Shown piece after piece: positions 16,855 to 25,394 of a stretch of DNA of 64,000 nucleotides (positions are counted from its first letter, which is position 1; every line of letters starts with the position of its first letter). The DNA lies in NCBI GenBank assembly GCA_002429385.1, contig DIZL01000062.1:92839-156838 (forward strand), read 5' to 3'. A program made the position numbers and the translations under genes. A model generated the notes under the pieces. That model was not told the origin of the DNA. It saw only the letters and a list, made by a program, of their open reading frames with translations, and did not search any database. This DNA comes from Prolixibacteraceae bacterium UBA6029 (GTDB taxonomy: Bacteria > Bacteroidota > Bacteroidia > Bacteroidales > Prolixibacteraceae).

Positions 16855-18603
16855 ATGGCAACAAACCCTGAAGTTTTAGAAAGTGTAAGAGCAAAAGCCG
16901 CTGAATGGCTAACCGGTATATACGATGAATCAACAAAGCTTGAAGTTCGAAGGATGCTCAACAATGAAGATTCTTCCGAATTGATTGATTCGTTTTACCG
17001 TGATCTTGAATTTGGTACAGGTGGATTGCGCGGTATTATGGGAGCTGGAACCAACCGGATGAATATTTATACCGTTGGCGCTGCCACTCAGGGATTAAGT
17101 AATTACCTGAAAAAGGAATTTGCCAACCTTCCTCAAATCAAGGTTGCCATTGGTTACGATTGCCGTAATAATAGCAGGTTGTTTTCTGAAACCAGTGCGG
17201 GCATCTTTGCTGCAAACGGCATAAAGGTTTATCTTTTCGAAGATTTGAGGCCAACTCCTGAATTATCCTTTGCTGTTCGCGAATTGGGTTGCCAGAGTGG
17301 AATAATTCTGACCGCTTCACACAATCCCAAGGAATATAATGGCTACAAGGCATACTGGGATGACGGTTCACAAATCGTTTCACCGCACGATGAAAATATC
17401 ATTGATGAGGTTTCGAAAGTAAAAGCTTCTGATATTAAATTTAACGGAGATCAGAAATTGATTACTATTATTGGAAGCGATATGGATAAGCTTTTCCTTG
17501 AAAAAGTGAAAACTGTTTCAATTTCTCCTGAAGTAGTACAGCGACAGAAAGATCTGAAAATTGTATATACTCCAATCCATGGGACGGGAGTTCGGTTAAT
17601 TCCGGCAGCATTGCATGCTTTTGGGTTTACAAACGTTATCAATGTTCCTGAACAGGATGTTGTGGATGGTAATTTTCCAACCGTTGTTTCTCCTAATCCT
17701 GAGGAACCCGCTGCATTGGAAATGGCTATCGCCAAAGCAGTAAAAGTCGATGCCGATGTTGTTCTGGCTTCTGATCCTGATGCTGACCGTATTGGAGTGG
17801 CTGTTAAAAATGATAAGGGCAAGTTTGTCATACTAAACGGTAATCAGACGGCTCTTGTATTTATCTATTACATCATCAGTCAGCGAAAGAAAAGCCATAA
17901 GCTCATGGGTAACGAGTTTATTGTGAAAACCATCGTAACTACCGAATTGATAGCTAAAATTGCCGAGCGGAATAAAGTAGATTTCTATGATGTTTTTACC
18001 GGTTTTAAATACATTGCTGAAGTGATACGCGATCAGGAAGGCAAGAAAGTCTATATTGGTGGCGGTGAAGAAAGCTTCGGATTTATGCCTGCCGATTTTG
18101 TTCGCGATAAGGATGCTGTATCCTCTTGTGCCCTGATGGCAGAGATTGTTGCCTGGGCAAAAGATCAGGGCAAATCGCTCTATGAATTGTTGCTCGACAT
18201 CTATATGGAATATGGCTTTTCACGTGAGAAAATGAAATATGTTGTTCGTAAGGGAAAAACAGGCGCTGAGGAAATTGAACAAATGATGGTGAACTTCCGC
18301 GCTAATCCTCCAAAGGTTCTAGGTGGTTCAAGAATGAAAATTGTAAAAGATTACGATACCTTAATTGCTTCGAACCTTATTACTGGCGAAAAAACAGCCA
18401 TCAATCAGAAAACAACATCAAATGTACTGCAGTTCTTTACGGAAGACGGTACCAAAATCTCTGTTCGCCCTTCAGGGACTGAGCCAAAGATTAAATTCTA
18501 TTTTGAGGTTGCCGGTAATCTTACCAATCGTGCAGATTATGATGCCGTTGAAGCACAGGCCGATGAAAAGATTGACGCAATCATGAAAGAAATGGATATA
18601 TAA
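16855..18603 (+). CDS. Phosphoglucomutase/phosphomannomutase
   Basis: 582-aa alpha-D-phosphohexomutase of the long bacterial type. The phosphoserine loop TASHNPKEYNGYK has the catalytic S155. The Mg loop DPDADRIG and the sugar-specificity loop GGGEESFGF are present, as is the C-terminal phosphate-binding RPSGTEPKIKFY. It supplies glucose-1-phosphate to RfbA, which fits its position 4 nt after rfbD. Confidence 0.95.
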   Translation: MATNPEVLESVRAKAAEWLTGIYDESTKLEVRRMLNNEDSSELIDSFYRDLEFGTGGLRGIMGAGTNRMNIYTVGAATQGLSNYLKKEFANLPQIKVAIGYDCRNNSRLFSETSAGIFAANGIKVYLFEDLRPTPELSFAVRELGCQSGIILTASHNPKEYNGYKAYWDDGSQIVSPHDENIIDEVSKVKASDIKFNGDQKLITIIGSDMDKLFLEKVKTVSISPEVVQRQKDLKIVYTPIHGTGVRLIPAALHAFGFTNVINVPEQDVVDGNFPTVVSPNPEEPAALEMAIAKAVKVDADVVLASDPDADRIGVAVKNDKGKFVILNGNQTALVFIYYIISQRKKSHKLMGNEFIVKTIVTTELIAKIAERNKVDFYDVFTGFKYIAEVIRDQEGKKVYIGGGEESFGFMPADFVRDKDAVSSCALMAEIVAWAKDQGKSLYELLLDIYMEYGFSREKMKYVVRKGKTGAEEIEQMMVNFRANPPKVLGGSRMKIVKDYDTLIASNLITGEKTAINQKTTSNVLQFFTEDGTKISVRPSGTEPKIKFYFEVAGNLTNRADYDAVEAQADEKIDAIMKEMDI

Positions 18604-18622
18604 ATAAATCAACTTAAAACCA

Positions 18623-19384
18623 ATGACAATGAAACGTATTTTAATTTCTGCAGTTGCTGTAATAGCTTGCACTGCAATTTATGCTCAGGGAAGAACTGAT
18701 TTTCCGATGAAACCTGAAATGACTGAAATCTGGGATCCTGAAATTGCAGTAGTGACTCCCGGAGCTACTCCAATGGATGCTCCATCCGATGCAATTGTGC
18801 TTTTCGACGGTAAAAACCTCAGTCAGGAATGGCTTAGTGAAGCTGGCGGCGAACCTGCCTGGAAAGTTGCTGACGGTTGCGTAACAGTTGCAAAAGGAAC
18901 TGGAACGATTAAAACCAAACGCGATTTCAACGATTTCCAGCTTCATATCGAATGGCGTTCTCCTTCCGAGGTAGTTGGTGAAAGTCAGGGTCGTGGTAAC
19001 AGTGGAATTTTCCTTCAGGGACTTTATGAACTTCAGGTATTGGATAACTTCAATAACAGGACATACCGCAATGGTCAGGCAGGAAGCTTCTACAAACAGT
19101 ATCCTCCTTTGGTGAATGTATGCAAAGGACCTGGTGTGTGGCAGGTTTATGATGTCATCTATACGGCTCCCCGTTTTAACGCCAATGGAACTTATTTTAC
19201 TCCTCCTTATGTAACTGTTCTTCATAATGGAGTATTGGTTCAGAATCATGTCGCATTGCGCGGACCAACCGAATACATCGGAATTCCTGAGTATTTCGAA
19301 AAACCTCACGGAGTCGGTCCTATTGTTCTTCAGGATCATGGTAATCCTGTAAGTTACAAGAATATCTGGATTCGCGAATTGTAA
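18623..19384 (+). CDS. Secreted DUF1080 (3-keto-disaccharide hydrolase-like) protein
   Basis: 253-aa exported protein. A signal peptide (about residues 1-21, ending before QGRTD) precedes a DUF1080/3keto-disac_hyd beta-sandwich: LFDGKNLSQEW, the RGNSGIFLQG core, GPGVWQVYDV, and a closing NIWIREL. Related enzymes cleave glycosides via 3-keto intermediates; many members are uncharacterised. An ATG two codons downstream is an alternative start. A strong terminator follows directly. Confidence 0.88.
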   Translation: MTMKRILISAVAVIACTAIYAQGRTDFPMKPEMTEIWDPEIAVVTPGATPMDAPSDAIVLFDGKNLSQEWLSEAGGEPAWKVADGCVTVAKGTGTIKTKRDFNDFQLHIEWRSPSEVVGESQGRGNSGIFLQGLYELQVLDNFNNRTYRNGQAGSFYKQYPPLVNVCKGPGVWQVYDVIYTAPRFNANGTYFTPPYVTVLHNGVLVQNHVALRGPTEYIGIPEYFEKPHGVGPIVLQDHGNPVSYKNIWIREL

Positions 19385-19390
19385 TACCTA

Positions 19391-19430
19391 AAGGCAAAGC
19401 TTCCAGTAAACAGGAAGCTTTGCCTTTTTC
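19391..19430 (+). terminator. Terminator after the DUF1080 gene
   Basis: The 13-bp stem GGCAAAGCTTCC.../...GGAAGCTTTGCC, with a loop of about 8 nt, is followed by T5. It lies 7 nt after the stop codon and works for the plus-strand transcript. Confidence 0.88.
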
Positions 19431-19454
19431 AAAACGAAGCTTAATCCTAAACCA

Positions 19455-21071
19455 ATGTTTTTTAATCGGAAGGTATCCTTCATCGTATTCTTCATTTTCC
19501 TTATTTCTCCAAAGACATTCGCTGAGATTTCTTTGAATACTTCTTCGAATCTTCCATTAGTTGTAATTACAACCAATGGACAAACCATCACTGATTCTCC
19601 CAAAATCACTGCCAATATGGGGATTATCTGGAATGGCCCTGGGAAACGCAATACATTGAATGATCCGATGAACGATTACAACGGCAAGATTGGAATTGAA
19701 ATACGCGGTTCCTCCTCGCAAATGTTTCCGAAAAAGAGCTATGGATTTGAGACCAGATCTGGTGATGGACTTGAGCTTGATGTCTCACTTCTGGGGATGC
19801 CAGAGGAAAACGATTGGATCCTTTATGCACCCTATACCGATAAAACGATGATCCGTGATGTATTATCTTATACTCTCTATGCTGCCCTTGGAAGTTATTC
19901 GCCTCGTTGTCGTTATGTGGAACTGGTATTGAATGGCAGTTATGAAGGAGTGTATGTTCTGATGGAAAAAATTAAAAGGGATAAAGGCCGGGTTGACATT
20001 GCTAAACTAACCACTACAGACAACACAGGTGAAAACCTGACAGGAGGGTATATCATAAAAATCGATAAAACGACCGGTAGCGGAGGCGAAGGGTGGTATT
20101 CATATTATACAAATGTCCTTGGAAATACTTATTACCAATACGATTATCCCAAACAGGATGTAATCACTGAAGCACAAAGAACTTACATTCAGACTTATGT
20201 GAATGGCATGGAAAAGGCATTATATTCAGAGAAATATTCCGGCACAGGAAGCTACCATGAATTTCTAAATGACTCGTCATGTATCGATTTCATGATTCTC
20301 AATGAGCTGGCAAAGAATGTAGATGGTTACCGCCTAAGTTCCTACCTGTATAAAGATAAAAATGATCTGATGAAATGTGGACCAATTTGGGATTTTAATC
20401 TCACTTACGGGAATGCCAATTATGTAAATGGTTGGATTCCCACCGGATTTCAGTATCAGGTAGATCTTGGTGGTGATTATTGGCAAAATCCTTTCTGGTG
20501 GAATAAGTTAATGCGCGATCCATCGTACGTAAAGAGTTTGAAAAAACGATGGGCTACACTGCGATTAAAAGAACTCTCAAGTCAACGGATTAGTTTTGTG
20601 GTAGACAGCCTTACCAGCTTAATTTCCGAAGCGGAGGTTCGCAATTATTTACGATGGCCGATTCTTGGAACTTATGTCTGGCCCAATTATTACATTGGCC
20701 CAACTTATATCTCTGAGATAATCTGGATGAAAGACTGGATCACGAAAAGACTGGCTTTCCTGGATCAGATGTGGCCATATGATTTTACAGGCAATGAGAA
20801 TCAACTGGCATCACAAACATGTAAAATCTTCCCAAATCCTTTTACCGACAAGTTGATGGTTCAGTTGGCCCCAACCCTGAATGGAAAGGCTTATGCTGAA
20901 ATTTTCAGTGCAGGCGGTTCTTTGCTGCGAAAAAATAGTGTTGACATTCAGAATGGTCAGACCCAACTTGAGTTTACCGGCAGAAACACTCTGAGTTCTG
21001 GCCTGTATATGCTCAGGATTTCGATGAATGGCCGAATAGTCGGATCAGAAAAACTTGTGAAAAGCCTTTAA
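19455..21071 (+). CDS. CotH-kinase family protein with T9SS sorting domain
   Basis: 538-aa exported protein. Signal peptide about 1-23. The CotH-like kinase fold covers roughly residues 60-400: GIEIRGSSSQMFPKKSYGFE, the Mg/ATP-type segment DWILYAPYTDKTM, VYVLMEKIKRDKGR, and PIWDFNLTYGN with a likely catalytic Asp. The last about 80 residues form a Por/T9SS type A C-terminal domain (KIFPNPF...LSSGLYMLRI...KLVKSL), which directs export across the outer membrane. Bacteroidota CotH proteins are often matrix-associated; the substrate is unknown. Confidence 0.9.
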   Translation: MFFNRKVSFIVFFIFLISPKTFAEISLNTSSNLPLVVITTNGQTITDSPKITANMGIIWNGPGKRNTLNDPMNDYNGKIGIEIRGSSSQMFPKKSYGFETRSGDGLELDVSLLGMPEENDWILYAPYTDKTMIRDVLSYTLYAALGSYSPRCRYVELVLNGSYEGVYVLMEKIKRDKGRVDIAKLTTTDNTGENLTGGYIIKIDKTTGSGGEGWYSYYTNVLGNTYYQYDYPKQDVITEAQRTYIQTYVNGMEKALYSEKYSGTGSYHEFLNDSSCIDFMILNELAKNVDGYRLSSYLYKDKNDLMKCGPIWDFNLTYGNANYVNGWIPTGFQYQVDLGGDYWQNPFWWNKLMRDPSYVKSLKKRWATLRLKELSSQRISFVVDSLTSLISEAEVRNYLRWPILGTYVWPNYYIGPTYISEIIWMKDWITKRLAFLDQMWPYDFTGNENQLASQTCKIFPNPFTDKLMVQLAPTLNGKAYAEIFSAGGSLLRKNSVDIQNGQTQLEFTGRNTLSSGLYMLRISMNGRIVGSEKLVKSL

Positions 21072-21268
21072 TTGCCAAATTATTGAATAAATAACGACTG
21101 TTTACCCTTAACTGCGACTGCGATCTTTTCCTCTTTCCCCTTTCCTTATTTCTTTTTCCTAATGACTTTTTCCCTTTTCCTGACTAATTGCCTTCCTGTC
21201 TTACTTTACTTTTTCCTTACTTCTTTTTCCTCAGAAAGACGACTCCACCCTTAAGAATGATTTTTGTC

Positions 21269-21276
21269 TATCTTTG
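21269..21276 (+). promoter_or_regulatory. -7 promoter element (TATCTTTG) of guaA
   Basis: It matches TAnnTTTG exactly and lies 23 nt upstream of the guaA ATG. Its position supports the start at 21300 over an in-frame ATG at 21264 that would precede the element. Confidence 0.6.
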
Positions 21277-21299
21277 CGCCAACTCAAAATAATAGCCCG

Positions 21300-22829
21300 A
21301 TGCAGGAAAAAATCCTTATCCTCGATTTTGGTTCACAATATACACAATTGATAGGCCGCCGTGTGAGAGAATTGAACGTATATTGTGAAATCTACCCGTA
21401 TAATCATTATCCCGCCATCGACGAATCGGTCAAAGGGGTTATTTTATCCGGAAGCCCTTTCTCGGTTCGTGATGCCGATGCACCGAAGCCTGACTTGTCT
21501 TTAATAAAAGGAAAAATGCCATTGCTTGGAGTCTGTTATGGAGCACAATACCTGGCTCATTATTTTGGCGGCGAAGTGATGCCTTCCGATTCACGCGAAT
21601 ACGGCAGAGCCAATCTGGGATTTGTCGATTCATCGAACCCATTGTTTAAAGAGGTTAGCGAACATACCCAGGTTTGGATGTCACACGGTGATACCATTGA
21701 ACGTCTGCCTGAAAATTATAAGATCATTGCAAGTACGGCAGATGTGAAGAATGCTGCATTTCAGATTGAGGGCGAGCAAACATTCGCTATTCAGTTTCAT
21801 CCTGAGGTTTACCATACCACTGAGGGAACTCAGATTCTGCAAAATTTCGTAGTCGATATTTGTGGCTGCAAGCAGAACTGGACCCCTGATTCGTTTATTG
21901 AAACGACGGTAAACGAATTGAAGGTCAAACTGGGAGATGATCGGGTAGTCCTTGGCCTCTCGGGGGGGGTCGATTCATCCGTTGCAGGAGTTCTCCTTCA
22001 CCGTGCAATAGGCAAAAACCTGACTTGTATTTTTGTAGATAATGGACTGTTGCGCAAAGACGAGTTTCAGCAGGTACTCGATTCATATCAGCACATGGGC
22101 TTGAATGTAATCGGAGTTGATGCCCGTCAGAAGTTCTGGGACGATCTGGCCGGAATAACTGATCCTGAACTAAAGCGTAAAGCAATAGGACGCGACTTTA
22201 TCGAAGTATTCGATGTGGAAGCTCACAAAATAAAAGAAGTGAAATGGCTGGCTCAGGGAACCATTTACCCGGATGTGATTGAATCGGTTTCAGTGAACGG
22301 TCCGTCTGCCACCATCAAATCGCACCACAATGTGGGCGGATTACCTGATAAAATGAACCTGAAAGTGGTTGAACCATTGAAGTTGTTGTTTAAGGATGAA
22401 GTTCGCAGGGTAGGGAAGGCATTAGGTATAAACCCTGATTTACTGGGTCGTCATCCATTCCCTGGACCCGGATTGGGAATCCGTATTCTAAGCGACGTAA
22501 CCCCCGAAAAAGTACATATTCTGCAGGAAGTAGATGCTATCTTCATTAATGGATTGAAGGAATGGGGCTTATACGATAAAGTCTGGCAGGCCGGAGCCAT
22601 GCTCTTACCCGTTCAGTCAGTTGGCGTAATGGGAGATGAGCGTACCTATGAAAATGTGGTTGCTTTGCGTGCAGTAGCTTCAACCGACGGAATGACCGCT
22701 GATTGGGTGCATTTACCTTACGAATTCCTGGCTAAAATGTCAAACGAAATCATCAACAAGGTTCGGGGAATCAACCGCGTGGTCTACGATATCAGCTCCA
22801 AGCCACCTGCAACTATTGAGTGGGAATAA
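21300..22829 (+). CDS. guaA: GMP synthase (glutamine-hydrolysing)
   Basis: 509-aa GuaA, which converts XMP to GMP. The class I glutamine amidotransferase domain (residues 1 to about 195) has nucleophile C79 in GVCYGAQY and His-Glu in FHPEVYHT. The ATP pyrophosphatase domain has the P-loop LGLSGGVDSS. The C-terminal dimerisation domain ends in KPPATIEWE, the usual GuaA tail. Start chosen at 21300 on family N-terminus and promoter position. Confidence 0.97.
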   Translation: MQEKILILDFGSQYTQLIGRRVRELNVYCEIYPYNHYPAIDESVKGVILSGSPFSVRDADAPKPDLSLIKGKMPLLGVCYGAQYLAHYFGGEVMPSDSREYGRANLGFVDSSNPLFKEVSEHTQVWMSHGDTIERLPENYKIIASTADVKNAAFQIEGEQTFAIQFHPEVYHTTEGTQILQNFVVDICGCKQNWTPDSFIETTVNELKVKLGDDRVVLGLSGGVDSSVAGVLLHRAIGKNLTCIFVDNGLLRKDEFQQVLDSYQHMGLNVIGVDARQKFWDDLAGITDPELKRKAIGRDFIEVFDVEAHKIKEVKWLAQGTIYPDVIESVSVNGPSATIKSHHNVGGLPDKMNLKVVEPLKLLFKDEVRRVGKALGINPDLLGRHPFPGPGLGIRILSDVTPEKVHILQEVDAIFINGLKEWGLYDKVWQAGAMLLPVQSVGVMGDERTYENVVALRAVASTDGMTADWVHLPYEFLAKMSNEIINKVRGINRVVYDISSKPPATIEWE

Positions 22830-22870
22830 AATTTAGGAAATAGAAAATAGGAAAAGGAAAATATAAACAA

Positions 22871-22897
22871 AAAGGAGGTTCACTGGAACCTCCTTTT
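22871..22897. terminator. Bidirectional terminator between guaA and NIPSNAP gene
   Basis: The stem GGAGGTTC/GAACCTCC has A-run and T6 flanks, so it can end transcripts from both converging genes. Confidence 0.8.
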
Positions 22898-22928
22898 TTA
22901 ATGTCTTAATCTGTACAATCGGGAACAT

Positions 22929-23732
22929 TTAAAAGTCAGAATAATCCGTTGGATGCATCAGTATGATTACGGCTTTAGAAACAGTGTTTTGATATTCAGG
23001 CATGGAGGATAATTTCTTCCATTCCGGATGACTGCCGAAAGTTTTCCAACGTGCATCATGTTCGGCCATATCCGAATAAGCAGTCAGGTACATCAGGTTG
23101 GGCATTGTACTTCCTGAAATAACTTCAGCGCTGAAAACAGTATTAAATTTTAGGCTGTTAAATAGTTGGATCTCGCCGCCTTCATTAAACATTTTTGCTT
23201 TTGCCCTGAACAGGTTTTCAGTAGGCGCTTCATAGCTTCTCAATTCATAAATCCGTTCTGAAGGTGATGTTTTAAAGACAGGAATGATATGCTTTGGGGC
23301 CTCCGGAAATGCTTTTAACAGGATGGACTCTTTGCGCAAAAATGGAACATTATTAAATGGGGCCCCCAGAAAATCCTTTCCTTTGGTCTGGTATTCCTCG
23401 TCTTCAGCCAGTAAATCCTGAATTTTCACCAATCTTTTCATCGATTTTAAGGTCATCCATACATATATACGTTTCCCGTTTAACGTATCTTTTTCGAGGG
23501 GCTTAAAAACGCCGACTTTTTTAACTCCTGCCCTGTGCAATGCAGGCAAATAAGCATTTTTCAGGAAGTTGTCAACTTTTGCTTCCTGAACTTTCCCGTT
23601 CAGACGGTATACCTGGATCTGGTAATAATCAGGTGTTTCTGCAATTCCTGAAAAGGAGATTCCCATCATGAAAATTGAAATAAGGATAAAATAGCGGGTG
23701 TAATTCCCGACGAGGTGGTTTAGTTTGTTCAT
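22929..23732 (-). CDS. NIPSNAP family protein, exported
   Basis: 267-aa protein with an N-terminal signal or anchor segment (about residues 13-31, IFMMGISFSGIAE). Two ferredoxin-like NIPSNAP/Dabb-type halves follow: YYQIQVYRLNGKVQ early and IYELRSYEAPTENLFRAK...EIQLFN from about residue 150. NIPSNAP domains in Bacteroidota are typically secreted and uncharacterised. It is monocistronic between convergent guaA and the Yip1 gene. Confidence 0.88.
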   Translation of the reverse strand: MNKLNHLVGNYTRYFILISIFMMGISFSGIAETPDYYQIQVYRLNGKVQEAKVDNFLKNAYLPALHRAGVKKVGVFKPLEKDTLNGKRIYVWMTLKSMKRLVKIQDLLAEDEEYQTKGKDFLGAPFNNVPFLRKESILLKAFPEAPKHIIPVFKTSPSERIYELRSYEAPTENLFRAKAKMFNEGGEIQLFNSLKFNTVFSAEVISGSTMPNLMYLTAYSDMAEHDARWKTFGSHPEWKKLSSMPEYQNTVSKAVIILMHPTDYSDF

Positions 23733-23844
23733 TTTTATAGGTTTATTGTTTTGGTTTAATTACTGTTAAAGTTTTCATTCTCTTCTTTGCTCAAAGATAC
23801 AAAATTCCGTTTAATGGAGAACTTTCTTCATAAAGTAAGATTTA

Positions 23845-24411
23845 TTATCTGTGTAAAAGCAATTTTATAATCTCCATCAGGGAGAAAGTAAATAATACTG
23901 TTAATATGCCATATCCATAGGAGAACTTGTTGACCTTACATAAACCGATGATTAAATAGCTAAACGCGGCAATTGAAAATACAAATCGAAATAAGCCTGA
24001 AAAGGTACCATCAATCGAAGAATCAGGAAAGAGTTGTGTCTTGATGTACTGAATAATGGCAAAAGGCAGTAAAACCAATAATGGAGTGAGCGAATAGGTC
24101 ATCACCAAACGAATTTGCCCCATGGTTGATTTTCCCTGAAACAATTTACTAAAAACCCATAGCAAGGAGGAGAAAACGTATTTAAAGAATAAAATCAGGA
24201 ATATAACCATCACTATTCTGTACAGATATCCAGTAAGAGAATCATTCTTAGTGATGGTATCCATCTGGGATTTTGGAATTAGCAGGCTGGCATACAAGCT
24301 GATGAAAAACAAGATGATGTTGATTTGAATGCCGATTTTACCGGATTCTTCCATTTCCAACGAATCAATGGTTTGCCCTGGTTTAAGCCAGAAGTTAATG
24401 ATTTGTTTCAT
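23845..24411 (-). CDS. Yip1-family integral membrane protein
   Basis: 188-aa protein with about five hydrophobic segments (residues 30-45, 67-90, 108-125, 147-165, 170-186). The N-terminal WLKPGQTI is typical of bacterial YIP1-domain proteins. Function is unknown in bacteria. It is alone on the minus strand, upstream of a REP hairpin. Confidence 0.8.
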   Translation of the reverse strand: MKQIINFWLKPGQTIDSLEMEESGKIGIQINIILFFISLYASLLIPKSQMDTITKNDSLTGYLYRIVMVIFLILFFKYVFSSLLWVFSKLFQGKSTMGQIRLVMTYSLTPLLVLLPFAIIQYIKTQLFPDSSIDGTFSGLFRFVFSIAAFSYLIIGLCKVNKFSYGYGILTVLFTFSLMEIIKLLLHR

Positions 24412-24652
24412 CAGGTATTGTAGTTAAAGGAATAGGATTATTTATCAAATATAGAAAAATTAATGTTAATCAGTATAGTCTTTCGGGAAATGTTTTTAAC
24501 CCTTGTTCATAAAAACAGTTTAGTTGCAGTGGATGGCACCTTTTAGGTCAGATATTGTAGTTGAGTTTAATCTATACCAGCCTGCACCAGCGGCTGCAAG
24601 CTTTACATATCCAATGGAGCAGGGTATACGGTTGACTGACAGCTTTGAACTG

Positions 24653-24702
24653 GAATAGGGATTCCATCCCTTTTTTGAAGGATGGAATCCCTATTCCAGA
24701 GT
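24653..24702. repeat. REP-like palindrome downstream of RAYT gene
   Basis: GGAATAGGGATTCCATCC and its exact reverse complement surround a 10-nt loop. Related copies lie inside the transposase gene (25065-25097) and just upstream of it (25353-25390). Confidence 0.9.
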
Positions 24703-25299
24703 TATCAATTCTTTTTCCTCATGGTAATACTTATGATATTCCATCAATTCATCATACCTGCCAAATAGTTCGATTAACAACTGCCGGTTCAAAAGCGTTG
24801 CCTTTTCGCTGGAATATGCGTTCCATGAGCTATAGGTATATTTTCTGAAATCTTCCGCGTATCCGTGCCTTTGCGGGTTGTAATGAATATAAAATGCCAC
24901 ATACCTGAGATAATCATCATCTTCAATTTCAAGTCGCTTGAAATTTTTTGAGAACAGGCTTCCTGTTCTTTTTTCCTGATTATTAATTGCCATCGAATAG
25001 GTAATGAAAAACTTTCTGAACTGATTGCTAATCTGTTTGCCGATTAAGGATTCGTCAGTAAGGATTCCATCCTTCTCAAAAGGGATGGAATCCCTACACT
25101 TGATCAGAAAATGAAAATGATTGGACATCAGGCTATAGGCCAGCAAATCAACGCAGGGATAAATAAACTGACGAAATAGTCGCATGAAGTATTTATAGTT
25201 TTCCTCGCTGAAGAAAACCTGCAGACCGTTATTTCCACGATTGAATATGTGATAATACCGACGCCCAAGAATTGGTGTAATGACATTAATTGCTGGCAT
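24691..25299 (-). CDS. REP-associated tyrosine transposase (RAYT, IS200-like Y1)
   Basis: 202-aa Y1 HUH nuclease. The metal-binding HUH motif appears as SNHFHFLIK, the N-terminal YYHIFNRGNN is typical, and the catalytic Tyr is probably in the C-terminal YLRYVAFYIHYNPQRHG region. RAYTs are domesticated transposases that act on REP palindromes rather than mobilising themselves. The ATG at 25297-25299 is preferred to the TTG five codons upstream. The coding region contains an in-frame REP copy that encodes the SIPFEKDGIL segment right after the HUH motif. Confidence 0.9.
   Translation of the reverse strand: MPAINVITPILGRRYYHIFNRGNNGLQVFFSEENYKYFMRLFRQFIYPCVDLLAYSLMSNHFHFLIKCRDSIPFEKDGILTDESLIGKQISNQFRKFFITYSMAINNQEKRTGSLFSKNFKRLEIEDDDYLRYVAFYIHYNPQRHGYAEDFRKYTYSSWNAYSSEKATLLNRQLLIELFGRYDELMEYHKYYHEEKELITLE
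25065..25097. repeat. REP palindrome copy inside the RAYT coding sequence
   Basis: GGATTCCATCC and its complement GGATGGAATCC flank a short TTCTCAAAA-type loop. The copy is in frame and encodes the SIPFEKDGIL segment. Confidence 0.85.
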
Positions 25300-25352
25300 A
25301 TACCAAATATACAAAAAAATACTATGTTCTTGAAATACCCAGTTTCAAAAAG

Positions 25353-25390
25353 GGATTCCATCTTTAAAAAAAAGAGATGGAATCCCTAAG
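25353..25390. repeat. REP-like palindrome upstream of RAYT gene
   Basis: AGGGATTCCATCT and AGATGGAATCCCT form a 13-bp stem with an A/T-rich loop. It sits between the RAYT start and the GH97 stop, where it may also serve as a terminator. Confidence 0.88.
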
Positions 25391-25394
25391 TACC

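Noticed and set aside
18641..19339. 232-codon minus-strand ORF
   Set aside because: Antisense shadow of the DUF1080 gene, which has a clear signal peptide and domain.
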